DNA from: Pseudoxanthomonas sp. PXM02
GTDB lineage: Bacteria; Pseudomonadota; Gammaproteobacteria; Xanthomonadales; Xanthomonadaceae
Assembly: GCF_014851805.1 (NCBI RefSeq)
Contig: NZ_JACVAK010000001.1
Span: 62,001-126,000, forward strand
DNA: 64,000 nt
Reading direction: 5' to 3'
The position numbers and the translations under genes are program-made. The notes under the pieces are model-generated. The model was not told where the DNA came from. It was given only the letters and a program-made list of their open reading frames with translations, and searched no databases. Shown here piece after piece: positions 43,580-52,996 of the stretch. Position 1 is the stretch's first letter; the number at the start of each line of letters is the position of its first letter.

Positions 43580-44852
43580 GTGCGCGCAGGATGGACAGAA
43601 CGTCATGGCAGGCTCCCATGGTGTGGTAGTCGGTCTTCCCCGCGGGGCTCTTGTCGTCGTCGTACTTGCGATTGCGACGGTCGAGGATGCGGAACCATGC
43701 GCCATGGACGTGATCGACCATGTGGGCCCACGCGTAATCCCACAGCCGGTCATACCACTGCCAGTAACGTTCACTGCCTGTGGCGACCGCCAGTCGTGCC
43801 GCACAGGCCAGCGACTCGGCCTGCACCCAGAAATACTTGTCGTCGTCGCAGACGAAATGGCGACCATCCGGCAGCTGCGGACCGGTGATGTCCTTCCTCA
43901 GTGATTCCGGCGCGAAGCCGTACACCAAGCCGCCGTGCTCGTGGTCCCACGACGCGTCCATGGAACGGTCGAAAAGTTCCTGAGCACGCGGTAACAGCCA
44001 GTCAGTGCTTTCGCCCGCCCGGCGCAGGTGTCCGTCAAGGATCAGTAGCAGCTTGGCCCACTCCGTCTGATGCCCGGGCTGAAACCCCCACGGACGGAAC
44101 AGGTGCTTCGGATCATCGCGGTGATAGTCGGTGTCCACCTGCCATTGCACATCGTAGTGCTCCCACACCAGTCCCTCGCTCTGTGCGGCCTGGCGGCGGG
44201 TCATGTTGTCGGCCAGCAACAGGGCACGATCGCGATAGCGCACCTCACCGCTGGCCTCGTACGCCGCCAGCATGGCCTCGCACATGTGCATGTTGGCGTT
44301 CTGGCCGCGGTAGTCACTGAACTGCCAGTCGCGTGTGGCTTCGTCGCGGTAGAGCCCATGCGAGGGTTCCCAATAGCGGGCCTCCAACAGGTCCCAGTGC
44401 GCATCCATCCACGGGCGGCAGCCTTCGACACCTGCCTTCAAGGCGATGGAGTACGCCAGCAGCACGAAAGCCGCGCCATAGCAGTGCTGTGTGGTGTCTT
44501 CCGGCACACCATCTCTAAGTGTCCAGAAGTAGCCGCCGCTCACCGGGTCCATGTGTCGCTCACGCAGGAACGCCAGGCCGTGATTCACTGCGTCCATGTA
44601 GGTCTGCCGCAGCGCCAGATCCTCGCCACCGAACTCCATCGCCGCCGTGGCGTAGTTGAAGACGAAGCGCGTGCTGCTGACGAGATGGCGATGCGATGCA
44701 TCGTAGACGCGTCCATCATCCTTGAAGTAGTGGTAGAAGCCTCCTGCCGGATCGATGCAGCGGGGATGGTAGAAGGCCATCGTTTTGCGGATGTGGTCGC
44801 GCAGGAACGCCTCACTACGAAAATTGTCATGTGCGGGAGCAAGCTGGGTCAT
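43572..44852 (-). CDS. AGE-family D-mannose isomerase (or 2-epimerase)
   Basis: The 426-residue cytoplasmic (alpha/alpha)6-barrel protein belongs to the N-acylglucosamine 2-epimerase superfamily. Conserved segments include YHPRCIDPAGGFYHYFKDDG, HLVSSTRFVFNYA, HCYGAAFVLLAY, QNANMHMCEAMLAAYEA, the catalytic-His region FQPGHQTEWAKLLL, WVQAESLAC and the C-terminal KTDYHTMGACHDVL. The family contains D-mannose isomerase, which converts mannose to fructose. Overlap with the beta-mannosidase gene (ATGA) and with a GH92 gene, plus a fructokinase in the locus, favours mannose isomerase over GlcNAc 2-epimerase. An RBS GGAG lies inside the end of the GH2 gene. Confidence 0.9.
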   Translation of the reverse strand: MTQLAPAHDNFRSEAFLRDHIRKTMAFYHPRCIDPAGGFYHYFKDDGRVYDASHRHLVSSTRFVFNYATAAMEFGGEDLALRQTYMDAVNHGLAFLRERHMDPVSGGYFWTLRDGVPEDTTQHCYGAAFVLLAYSIALKAGVEGCRPWMDAHWDLLEARYWEPSHGLYRDEATRDWQFSDYRGQNANMHMCEAMLAAYEASGEVRYRDRALLLADNMTRRQAAQSEGLVWEHYDVQWQVDTDYHRDDPKHLFRPWGFQPGHQTEWAKLLLILDGHLRRAGESTDWLLPRAQELFDRSMDASWDHEHGGLVYGFAPESLRKDITGPQLPDGRHFVCDDDKYFWVQAESLACAARLAVATGSERYWQWYDRLWDYAWAHMVDHVHGAWFRILDRRNRKYDDDKSPAGKTDYHTMGACHDVLSILRAHD

Positions 44853-47557
44853 GGTGATGCGGTACTCCGGGGGAATGAGGTTGTGGACAGGGCGTCCGCC
44901 AGCGTGCGCACATGAAGCGAGCTTCGCAGTGCCTCGGGCGCAGCGTTGGATTTGATGCGCAGTCTGACGCGCTCGCCGGGCAGCAACGTAAGGGCGTTGT
45001 CGGAGATCTCGACGTCAAGGTCACCGAAATCGATCCACACGGCGCGTGCTAGCGAATCCGAGACAACGTCGAGCGACGTGCCGTTGGCGTCACGATGTAG
45101 TCCGGCCTGCACGCGGGACACCGGCCAGTCGATGTTCTTCGCCTCGGTGAAGTAAACGATTTCTCGCGATGGCGCCTCGCCATCCACACTGAGGTCGACA
45201 ACGGCAACCGTTCGCCTTGGATCGGCGCTGCCGAGCAGTTCGCCGTCGTTGTACGAGGCCAGGCGAGTTGCCGACAGTGGCTTCACGCTGATCTGCCTGC
45301 GCTCGTCGCGGAGCGTACGGCCCTCCAGATCCATCACCCGCAGCCGCCATTCTCCCTGGCGCGCGGTGGTGCGATCCGATACCACGGTGATCGTCGTGCT
45401 TGCATCCTTGCGCAATGCCGCCAGCGCCACGGGCGCGAAGAACCGGCGCGCATGAAACTGCAATGCCTTCCAGCGCCCGAACCAGTCGACTCCCGACCAC
45501 GACGCTCCGGGCCACACATCATTGAGTTGCCAGTACAGCGAACCCATGGTGTAGGGCTGGCTGGCGCGATGGTGGCGTGCGGCCAGTCCTATGCCTTCGG
45601 CCTGCATGACCTGGCTAAGGTAGACGAAGTCGGCGAAGTCGCGCGGTTCACCGAACTCCATGCGGATGTAATGCAGTAGCCGCTCATTGCCTTTGCCGGC
45701 GAGAAACTTCTGATGCGCTTCAATCACCGGCGAATCGATGCGTTGCTCCTGCCGGCCGACGAAGTGGTCGATCGTCCTGGGGACCGGCCACGCCTGTAAG
45801 CCGTACTCGGACATGAAACGCGGCGTGATATCCAGGTATGCCGCGGGAGCGCGTGCGGGATTCCCCCAGACCTCCCAGTAGTGCATGTCACCACTTGTGG
45901 GGGTGTTGGCCGTCTCCGCCATGTCATCGCTGGGCGAACTCGGCCAGTAGGCGATACCGCCCGCTTCTGCCTCCACCACGCCACGCAGGTCGCGGTCGAA
46001 CAGCTGCACGTAGCCGTTCCAGACACGATCAGCGAAGGCAGGATCGGCCTCTTTCAGCGTCTTGCCGTGGCCCCAGTACTTCCAGGCGATCTCTTCTTCG
46101 TTGTTGCCACACCACAGGACAATGCTGGGGTGATTGCGGAGCCGTCGGATCTGGTCTTGCGCCTCGGCCACCACATTGGCGCGGAACGCTGGATCGTAAG
46201 CGGGCTGCATGCCGCCACCGAACATGAAGTCCTGCCACACCAGCAGGCCCAGTTCGGCGGCGATGTCGTAGAACGCATCGCTCTCGTAGTAGCCACCGCC
46301 CCAACTCCGTACCATGTTCATGTTGGCATCTGCGGCCGACTGCAGGACGCGCCGGATCTGTGCCGGCGTGACCCGCGAGGGAAACATGTCGAAGGGAATG
46401 GAGTTCGCCCCCTTGGCGAAGACCGGGATATCGTTGACGACGAAGGCGAATTCCCTTCCCTTCCCGTCAGCCTTACGGCTGAGCTCCACGCTCCGCAAGC
46501 CCGTGCGCACGCGGCGTGTGTCGACGATCTGCGTTCCCAGTGCAAGCTCCGCTTCGAACACGTACAACGGTTGCGCTCCGTAACCGGCCGGGTACCAGCG
46601 CTGTGGTCGTTCGATGCGGATAGGCGCGGGAACGCGACTGGTTCCCGCAGGCAGCGTGATGCGTTGCTCTGCTGCCACCGTTCTCCGTCCATTGGGGGCG
46701 GTCTGCCAGACGCGCATCAGATAGTTGCCTGGCTTGGCCGCATCCACGGTCGCTATCGCGGTGACGTTGGCGACTTCTTCATCTACAAGATCCTGACGCA
46801 GCTGAAGATCGTCCACGCGTGCGGCATTCCAGCTGGCAAGCCGCACGGGACGCCAAAGTCCGGCGGTCACGTAGCGCGGACCCCAGTCCCAACCGTAGTG
46901 ATAACCCGGCTTGCGTACGAAGTTCGCCGTCATCGCGTCCTTCGGCTCGTCGCCGTACGGCGACGGATAGTTGCCGGCGATGCGGTACGGCATGTCCTGC
47001 ACGTGCGGCAGCATGCGCCGTATCGGTGAGCGCAGGATGACGCGCAGTTCGTTGCCGCCTTCCCTCAGCCTGCCTTGTACCGGAATGCGCCATGTGCGGA
47101 ACGCGTTGTCGGCTTCCAGTACCCTCTCACCGTTGAGGAAGACCTCGGCAAAGGTATCCAGCCCCTCGAACGTCAGCTCGCTGCGCGCGGCGTCGCGCAT
47201 TCCAGTGGTCGCCTGGAACGTGGTGCGATATTCCCAGTCCGCCAGGCCGATCCACTGCAGTCCGGCTTCCGGCGCCCCGACGTAGGGATCGGGAATCAGG
47301 CCATGGGCAAGCAGATCGGTATGTACCGTGCCGGGCATCGATGCTGCCCGCCACGAAGTTCCGACACTCGATTCCTTCTCCGTAGTTCCGTCCGGCGCCG
47401 GCATCTGCCGGAACTCCCAGCCCTGGTCAAGAACGCTCACCTCCACGGCCTGCGCGCCAGCCGCCAGGACGGACAGCACGATCAGCGAAAGCAAGCGCAG
47501 CGTCCTGATGCCGAGCACTCTGTGGATTGCAGCAAGCGTCGTGAACCGGGTGTTCAT
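44849..47557 (-). CDS. GH2 beta-mannosidase
   Basis: The 902-residue exported enzyme has a signal peptide ending around AAGAQA. Domain order is that of GH2 beta-mannosidases: a jelly-roll with WRAASMPGTVHTDLLAHGLI and DPYVGAPE, LTFEGLDTFAEVFLNG, the family-specific RKPGYHYGWDWGPR, then the TIM barrel with GANSIPFDMF, RSWGGGYYESDAFYD, the acid/base motif VLWCGNNEEEIAW and the nucleophile region FMSEYGLQAWP, and C-terminal beta domains. It would cut the Man-beta-1,4-GlcNAc bond of the N-glycan core after GH92 trimming. It heads the operon GH2, isomerase, GH92. A perfect LacI-type operator lies 82-95 bases upstream. Confidence 0.95.
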   Translation of the reverse strand: MNTRFTTLAAIHRVLGIRTLRLLSLIVLSVLAAGAQAVEVSVLDQGWEFRQMPAPDGTTEKESSVGTSWRAASMPGTVHTDLLAHGLIPDPYVGAPEAGLQWIGLADWEYRTTFQATTGMRDAARSELTFEGLDTFAEVFLNGERVLEADNAFRTWRIPVQGRLREGGNELRVILRSPIRRMLPHVQDMPYRIAGNYPSPYGDEPKDAMTANFVRKPGYHYGWDWGPRYVTAGLWRPVRLASWNAARVDDLQLRQDLVDEEVANVTAIATVDAAKPGNYLMRVWQTAPNGRRTVAAEQRITLPAGTSRVPAPIRIERPQRWYPAGYGAQPLYVFEAELALGTQIVDTRRVRTGLRSVELSRKADGKGREFAFVVNDIPVFAKGANSIPFDMFPSRVTPAQIRRVLQSAADANMNMVRSWGGGYYESDAFYDIAAELGLLVWQDFMFGGGMQPAYDPAFRANVVAEAQDQIRRLRNHPSIVLWCGNNEEEIAWKYWGHGKTLKEADPAFADRVWNGYVQLFDRDLRGVVEAEAGGIAYWPSSPSDDMAETANTPTSGDMHYWEVWGNPARAPAAYLDITPRFMSEYGLQAWPVPRTIDHFVGRQEQRIDSPVIEAHQKFLAGKGNERLLHYIRMEFGEPRDFADFVYLSQVMQAEGIGLAARHHRASQPYTMGSLYWQLNDVWPGASWSGVDWFGRWKALQFHARRFFAPVALAALRKDASTTITVVSDRTTARQGEWRLRVMDLEGRTLRDERRQISVKPLSATRLASYNDGELLGSADPRRTVAVVDLSVDGEAPSREIVYFTEAKNIDWPVSRVQAGLHRDANGTSLDVVSDSLARAVWIDFGDLDVEISDNALTLLPGERVRLRIKSNAAPEALRSSLHVRTLADALSTTSFPRSTASP

Positions 47558-47638
47558 GCGGATTTCCGTGTCAACGGCGAACTGACCATGATCGATATGC
47601 GGCCCTCCCCGGGCAGCGCGCTATCGTCCGAAGAGAAT

Positions 47639-47652
47639 TTGGATCGATCCAA
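47639..47652. promoter_or_regulatory. Putative LacI operator at GH2 promoter (site B)
   Basis: TTGGATCGATCCAA is a perfect 14-bp palindrome and the best match to the pattern shared by six sites of the locus. It lies in the 265-bp divergent region between the GH2 operon and the third GH92 gene. Confidence 0.7.
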
Positions 47653-47770
47653 TTCACGTGCAGATTTAGCATGCTCCTGGTCATCTTGCATGCTGCTCCG
47701 CAACAGCCACCCTCGCCTGCCACCAAACATGATCGCGTGCACGTTGCCATCACTCTCGTGCTAGCGGGGC

Positions 47771-47811
47771 TTGACACCTGTGCTAGTTTTGCCCGCATTC
47801 GACCGATCTAA
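47771..47811 (+). promoter_or_regulatory. Putative promoter and LacI operator of third GH92 gene (site C)
   Basis: A perfect -35 hexamer TTGACA (47771-47776) lies 47 bases upstream of the GH92 ATG. The -10 is weak (CGCATT at 47794-47799 with 17-base spacing). TTCGACCGATCTAA (47798-47811), one mismatch from TTNGATCGATCNAA, overlaps the expected start of transcription, a position suited to repression. Confidence 0.5.
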
Positions 47812-47822
47812 AGGGTGCGCGG

Positions 47823-50174
47823 ATGAAGCAGTTCGGTACGGCCATGGTCATGCTGGCAGGAATGGCAGGCGTCACTGCGCTGGCTTCCGGGAGCGCGTTC
47901 GCCGCGTCGGCCGGCGCCGGCGAGGCGGCTTTCCAGGCCGTGGATCCCTTCATCGGTACCGGAGGCGAAGGCCACACCTACCCCGGTGCCACGGTGCCGT
48001 TCGGCATGGTGCAACTCTCCCCCGACACCCGCATCCAGCCCCGCAAGGACGGATATGGCTGGGCTGCGGGCTATCGCAACAGCGACACCACCATCGTCGG
48101 TTTCTCGCATACCCATTTCTCCGGCACGGGCCACTCGGACCTGGGTGACCTACTGCTGATGCCCATCACCGGCGAGCTGAAGCTCGAGCGCGGGAATCCC
48201 GATCAGCCGCGGAGCGGATACACCTCGCGGTTCCGCCATGCCACCGAATCCGCCCAGCCGGGCTATTACGCCGTCACGCTGGATGACCACGACGTACGTG
48301 CCGAACTCACGGCCAGCCCACGCGTCGGGATGCACCGCTACACCTTTCCCAAGGACAAGCCCGCGCATGTGGTGCTGGATCTGCGTACCAGCATGTACGA
48401 CTACCCTGGCAAGGTGTCGTGGTCGCGTGTGCGCGTGCGCCCTGATGGCACGGTCACAGGTTTTCGCGAAACGCGAGGCTGGGCGCCGGGCCGTCAGCTC
48501 TACTTCGCTGTGCGGTTCTCGCAGCCGCTCAAAGCTCACCAGTTGCACAACACGGAGCAGGACATCCCCTACAAGGGCTTTCCGCCGCCCGGCGACAAGG
48601 ACCCTGGCCAGCGTGCGCAGATAGAAGGCCGCCAGCTGGTCGCCGCGTTCGATGTGGCGCCACCCGCCGGACAGCCGCTGCTGGTGAAGGTGTCGATCTC
48701 GCCCGTCAGCGAGGACAACGCCATCGCCAATCTCGAAGCGGAAGCCCCGGGTTGGGATTTCGATGGCATGCGCGCAGACGCAAAACAGCAATGGAGTGAT
48801 GCGCTGGGCGCAGTGGAAGTCCAAGGCGACCAGACACAGCGAACGAGCTTCTACACCGCGCTCTATCACACGCTACTCGGCCCCACGTTGTTCATGGACA
48901 GCGACGGCCGCTACCGCGGCCCCGACAATGCAGTCCATCAGGCCAAGGGGTGGACGAACTACTCCACCTTCTCGCTATGGGACACCTATCGCGCCCTGCA
49001 TCCGCTGACCACGCTGGTCCAGCCTCCGCAACGCACGAATGACTTCGTCAATTCCCTGCTCGCCGCGCGACGCGAAAGCCCGTATGGCGTGCTGCCGGTG
49101 TGGTCGTTCCACGGCCTGGAAACGTGGTGCATGATCGGCTACCACGCAACACCGGTAATCGCCGATGCCTACATGAAGGGCATCCGCGGCTACGACACCG
49201 AGGAGGCCCTGCAGGCGATGGTGGCCAGCGCCAACTACGGACCGTACGACGGCATCGCCGCCTACCGCGAGCTGGGCTACGTGCCGATCGATGAGGAAGG
49301 CGAAGCGGCGAGCAAGACGCTGGAGTACGCCTACGACGACTGGACCATCGCGCAGATGGCGCAGGGAATGGGCAAGACCGATGTTGCTCGGGAATTCAAC
49401 GGGCGTGCTGCCAACTGGAAGCATGCGTTCGATCCGGCCACCGGCTTCATGCGGGCGCGCAAGCGCGATGGCGTGTTCCGTGATCCGTTCGATCCGACCG
49501 CCAGCGGGTACGGTACCGACTACACCGAAGGCAATGCCTGGCAATACTCCTGGTATGTACCGCAGGATGTCGCCGGACTGGCGGCGGCGCACGGCGGCAG
49601 CGACGCGTTGCTGGCCAAACTGGATGCGGTGTTCGACGCCAAGGTCGATCCGGCCGTGTTCGAACACATGGAGGACATTACCGGCCTCATCGGCTGGTAC
49701 GCGCATGGCAACGAACCGAGCCATCATGTCGCCTACCTGTACGCCTATGCCGGCCAGCCCTGGCGTACACAGGCGCGCCTGAAGCAGATCATGGACACGC
49801 AGTACGCGCCGCGGCCGGACGGCCTGGCCGGTAACGACGATCTTGGCCAGATGTCGGCCTGGTACGTGTTCACCGCACTCGGCTTCTATCCGGTCACGCC
49901 GGCCAGCAACCAGTACGTGCTGGGGCGTCCGTTCCTGCCCCGCGCCACGCTGCATCTTCCCAACGGCAAGCGCTTCACCGTCGTCGCCGAAGGCCTGGAT
50001 GATGCCCACACCTACGTCGGCAGCGTGACGCTCAATGGCAAGCCGCTGGAGCGCACGTATCTGGAGCACGCGGATATCCTGGCGGGCGGCGAACTGCGCT
50101 TCACGATGCAGGCCGCACCGGACAAGATACCTGCGGGCGGGCGTCTGGCGCTGCCGTACTCGATGTCGCGGTGA
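47823..50174 (+). CDS. GH92 alpha-mannosidase (third of three)
   Basis: The 783-residue exported enzyme (signal peptide ending near ASGSAFA) is transcribed divergently from the GH2 operon. It shows the full set of GH92 motifs: VDPFIGTGGEGHTYPGATVP, FSHTHFSGTGHSDLGDLLLM, SLWDTYRALHPL, the catalytic-acid motif HGNEPSHHVAYLYAYAG (Glu about 631), and GNDDLGQMSAWYVFTALGFY. The HxNEPSHH and AYLYAYAG variants are typical of the well-studied Bacteroides exo-alpha-mannosidases, so alpha-1,2/1,3-mannosidase activity is probable. A LacI-type operator lies 12 bases before the ATG. Confidence 0.95.
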   Translation: MKQFGTAMVMLAGMAGVTALASGSAFAASAGAGEAAFQAVDPFIGTGGEGHTYPGATVPFGMVQLSPDTRIQPRKDGYGWAAGYRNSDTTIVGFSHTHFSGTGHSDLGDLLLMPITGELKLERGNPDQPRSGYTSRFRHATESAQPGYYAVTLDDHDVRAELTASPRVGMHRYTFPKDKPAHVVLDLRTSMYDYPGKVSWSRVRVRPDGTVTGFRETRGWAPGRQLYFAVRFSQPLKAHQLHNTEQDIPYKGFPPPGDKDPGQRAQIEGRQLVAAFDVAPPAGQPLLVKVSISPVSEDNAIANLEAEAPGWDFDGMRADAKQQWSDALGAVEVQGDQTQRTSFYTALYHTLLGPTLFMDSDGRYRGPDNAVHQAKGWTNYSTFSLWDTYRALHPLTTLVQPPQRTNDFVNSLLAARRESPYGVLPVWSFHGLETWCMIGYHATPVIADAYMKGIRGYDTEEALQAMVASANYGPYDGIAAYRELGYVPIDEEGEAASKTLEYAYDDWTIAQMAQGMGKTDVAREFNGRAANWKHAFDPATGFMRARKRDGVFRDPFDPTASGYGTDYTEGNAWQYSWYVPQDVAGLAAAHGGSDALLAKLDAVFDAKVDPAVFEHMEDITGLIGWYAHGNEPSHHVAYLYAYAGQPWRTQARLKQIMDTQYAPRPDGLAGNDDLGQMSAWYVFTALGFYPVTPASNQYVLGRPFLPRATLHLPNGKRFTVVAEGLDDAHTYVGSVTLNGKPLERTYLEHADILAGGELRFTMQAAPDKIPAGGRLALPYSMSR

Positions 50175-50180
50175 CGCGCG

Positions 50181-50921
50181 CTACCGCCCGTCCAGCGCCG
50201 CGCGCAACGCACGCACCCGCGCGGGATCGGTCTCGCTCCAGTCGGGCGATAAACCGTCCAGCGCCGGAGGTGTGAAACGCATTGCGGAAGCGCGTGGCGC
50301 TTTCGCGGACGCATGGAATTCATGTGCGCCGGTAAGGTCAGCGAGCCTGGCGATGTTGGTGGCGTCGATGCCGGCGCCCGGCATGACGTGCAGTCGTCCT
50401 GCGGCCTGGCGAACGTGCGACGCGATGTCTTCGCCGCCTTCCATCGCGGTGGCGCGGCCGCCCGAGGTCAGCAAACGGGTGAAACCCAGGGTGATCACCT
50501 GCTCCAGCGCCGCAGGTGGGTCGCGTGTCGCATCGAATGCTCGATGGAAGGTCGCTGGCAGTGTTCCGGCCGCCGCGACCAGTTGCCGACACAACGACTC
50601 ATCAAGGGCACCTTCGGAATCCAGCGCCCCCACCACGACGCCGTCACAGCCGAGTCGCACGCAGACGTCGATATCGCGCAGCATCACGTCCGCGTCCTGC
50701 GTGCTGTAGAGAAAATCACCGGCACGCGGCCTGATCAGCACGAAGAGCGGGATGCGCAAGCGATCACGTGCGCAGGCAAGCGCGCCATAGGAAGGTGTGA
50801 GTCCGCCGGTTTCGAGCGCATCGCAGAGCTCGACCCGGTCCGCCCCTGCTCCCTGGGCGACGAGTGCGGATGCCAGCGATCCTGCAGCGATCTCCAGCAC
50901 CGGACGGGCGGAACCGGTCAT
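50181..50921 (-). CDS. cutC: CutC family TIM-barrel protein
   Basis: The 246-residue protein has the CutC signatures LEIAAGSLASALVAQGAGAD, RVELCDALETGGLTPSYG, FVLIRPRAGDFLYS, GCDGVVVGALDSEG and HVMPGAGIDATNIARL. CutC was named for copper homeostasis, but that link was later attributed in E. coli to a small RNA encoded in the gene (MicL), leaving the protein without an assigned reaction. Here it overlaps the glycosylasparaginase gene (ATGA) in an operon with a hexokinase, which points to a role in sugar or glycosylamine metabolism rather than copper. Confidence 0.9.
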   Translation of the reverse strand: MTGSARPVLEIAAGSLASALVAQGAGADRVELCDALETGGLTPSYGALACARDRLRIPLFVLIRPRAGDFLYSTQDADVMLRDIDVCVRLGCDGVVVGALDSEGALDESLCRQLVAAAGTLPATFHRAFDATRDPPAALEQVITLGFTRLLTSGGRATAMEGGEDIASHVRQAAGRLHVMPGAGIDATNIARLADLTGAHEFHASAKAPRASAMRFTPPALDGLSPDWSETDPARVRALRAALDGR

Positions 50922-51934
50922 GCGCCCGAACCTGCGTAGATCGCGTCCGAGGCATGCAGCGCATCCTGTTTCGTGGCATCGCAGACCGCGTAGACGAATC
51001 CTTCGTGCAAGGCGAAGGCACCCACCTCGCCGTGCCTGTTGATGGCGAGGAAACAGACCTGCAATGACTTACTCGCCTCGGGCCGCTTGCGCACCACGCG
51101 TTCGATCGCTTCGTGACAGGCGTCCATCGGCGTGCGTCCCTGGCGCATCAGTTCCACCACCAGGAAGCTCGCTGCATTGCGGATCATTTCCTCGCCCACG
51201 CCCGATGCCGTCGCCGCGCCTACCTCGTTGTCCACGTAAAGCCCCGCGCCGATGATGGGACTGTCGCCCACGCGTCCATGCATCTTCCACGCCATGCCGC
51301 TGGTGGTGCAGGCGCCGGCAAGCCGGCCATGACGATCGATCGCAAGCATGCCCAACGTGTCGTGGTTGTCCTTGTCGCCGGGTCGCTGCCGGCGTTCGGC
51401 ATTGATCTGCGGCTGGTACTCGGCGCGCTCACGCCATGCCTGCCACGCCTGTTCGGCTTCCGGGGTGAGGAGGCGCTGCTTGCGGAAACCCTTGGACACG
51501 GCAAACTGCTGCGCGCCCTCGCCCACCAGCATGACGTGTGGCGTATCTTCCATGACCCGTCGCGCCACGCTGATGGGGTGGTCGATGTCTTCAAGTGCAG
51601 CGACGGCACCGCATCGGCCATCGCCGTCCATGATGCTGGCATCCAGCGTCAGTACGCCGTCCCTGTCCGGGTTGCCGCAGCGGCCCACGGTCGGATTGCA
51701 TAGATCGGTTTCAGCCCAGCGCGCCCCCTGTTCGACGGCGTCCAGCGCACTGCCTCCCGCGATCAGCCGCGCCCATGCCGCCTGATTGGCGCCCACGCCG
51801 AAATCCCAGGTGGACACCACGCGCCCACCTTCGGGCGCTCGGGGATCCGGGGACTTCGCATCCAGCCCGCTCGACACGGCGAGTGCGCCCGCAGACAGCG
51901 CCATCTGCCCGAGGAATTTCCTTCTGTCGTTCAT
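50918..51934 (-). CDS. N4-(beta-N-acetylglucosaminyl)-L-asparaginase (glycosylasparaginase)
   Basis: This Ntn-hydrolase splits the GlcNAc-Asn bond of degraded N-glycoproteins. The 338-residue precursor carries a Tat-type leader (NDRRKFLGQMALSAGALAVS). It shows the family motifs NPTVGRCGNPDRDG, LDASIMDG, and NHDTLGMLAIDRHGRLAG, where the Thr of HDT is the expected self-cleavage and catalytic residue, then MHGRVGDSPIIGAGLYVDN and TASGVGEEMIRN. These match glycosylasparaginase rather than plant-type isoaspartyl peptidase. The start overlaps the end of the Glk gene and the stop overlaps cutC, so the three genes are one operon. Confidence 0.92.
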   Translation of the reverse strand: MNDRRKFLGQMALSAGALAVSSGLDAKSPDPRAPEGGRVVSTWDFGVGANQAAWARLIAGGSALDAVEQGARWAETDLCNPTVGRCGNPDRDGVLTLDASIMDGDGRCGAVAALEDIDHPISVARRVMEDTPHVMLVGEGAQQFAVSKGFRKQRLLTPEAEQAWQAWRERAEYQPQINAERRQRPGDKDNHDTLGMLAIDRHGRLAGACTTSGMAWKMHGRVGDSPIIGAGLYVDNEVGAATASGVGEEMIRNAASFLVVELMRQGRTPMDACHEAIERVVRKRPEASKSLQVCFLAINRHGEVGAFALHEGFVYAVCDATKQDALHASDAIYAGSGA

Positions 51935-52947
51935 GCATACGCCTCAAGATATTGATCCCGATGATCGCTCAGGTGAGTGCGCCAGTAAGCGGCAGCGCCG
52001 ACGAGGCCCAGCTGTCCATGGTCGATTCGCCACACCGCGGGAGCCGTCCGCGCGCCTTCGAATCTGTCGAGGTAACGCTGCTGGAACGTTCCTGCATGCA
52101 GGAATCCGGCGATGTGGGTGGTGACGCCTCCGGCCAGATACACATCGCGCGCACCCAGCGTCAGCACGAGATCGGCCACCGTACTACCCAGCCAACCGCA
52201 GAAGACGTCCAACGTTTCGCGTGCAATGGCATCGTCAGCCCCTGCGGCCTCGACCACCTGTTCCACGCGTGGCCAGCGCGGGGCCTCGCCTCGCAACCGG
52301 GACAGGCTTCCATAGAGGTTCATCAGCCCGGTACCCGACAGGGCGCGCTCGATATCTACATGCCGCCATTGGTGGCTAAGGTCTTCCAGTACATCCAGCT
52401 CTTTCGTGTTGCCGGCCGTGAGCGCCGCATGTCCCGCCTCGGTCAACAGCACGTCGCTGCCCGCCGGGTCGAGGCACATCGCAGCACCCAGGCCAGTGCC
52501 TGGGCCGATCACCAGCGCGGGCGCCTGCATGCCGTGATCATGTTGTCCCGGCAACAGGGCAACCAGTGTGTCCCGTCGTATCCCCGGAAGCGCATGGGCG
52601 ACGGCACCGAAATCGTTGATGAGCGCCAACGATCCGAGACCGGCAGCCTCCGACGTGCGACTGACCGACACGTCCCAGGGCAGGTTCGCGTTCACCAGGC
52701 GATCGCCATGGAGGAATCCCGCGATGGCCACGACGGCTTCGGAAGGCCGCCGTCCATCATGCTCTGCCGCGATCCGTTGGATATACGCGTCCAGGATATC
52801 GGCAAGAGCGCGGTAGTCTCCGCAGCGATACGTGGACACATCCAGCACCTCGCGTCCGTCACGCGTCCATCCGAGGCGCGCGTTCGTGCCACCGACGTCG
52901 GCAACAAGGCAAGTCCGGGCGCCGTCATCGTGATGCGCAAAGTCCAT
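51931..52947 (-). CDS. Glucokinase-family (Glk) hexokinase
   Basis: From the ATG at 52947 the product has 338 residues, with an ATP-binding motif LVADVGGTNARLGW near the N-terminus, ALINDFGAVAHALPG (catalytic Asp), LVIGPGTGLGAAM, and TEAGHAALTAG. An upstream in-frame extension to 53046 overlaps the operator at 52997 and lacks family sequence, so the shorter start is chosen. It heads an operon with glycosylasparaginase and cutC; the substrate may be glucose, or GlcNAc released from GlcNAc-Asn. Substrate choice cannot be decided from the sequence. Confidence 0.88.
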   Translation of the reverse strand: MDFAHHDDGARTCLVADVGGTNARLGWTRDGREVLDVSTYRCGDYRALADILDAYIQRIAAEHDGRRPSEAVVAIAGFLHGDRLVNANLPWDVSVSRTSEAAGLGSLALINDFGAVAHALPGIRRDTLVALLPGQHDHGMQAPALVIGPGTGLGAAMCLDPAGSDVLLTEAGHAALTAGNTKELDVLEDLSHQWRHVDIERALSGTGLMNLYGSLSRLRGEAPRWPRVEQVVEAAGADDAIARETLDVFCGWLGSTVADLVLTLGARDVYLAGGVTTHIAGFLHAGTFQQRYLDRFEGARTAPAVWRIDHGQLGLVGAAAYWRTHLSDHRDQYLEAYA

Positions 52948-52996
52948 GAAACTGTCCCCGAACGGGGCCGCTGGATCGTCGCCGGGATCATCCCAT

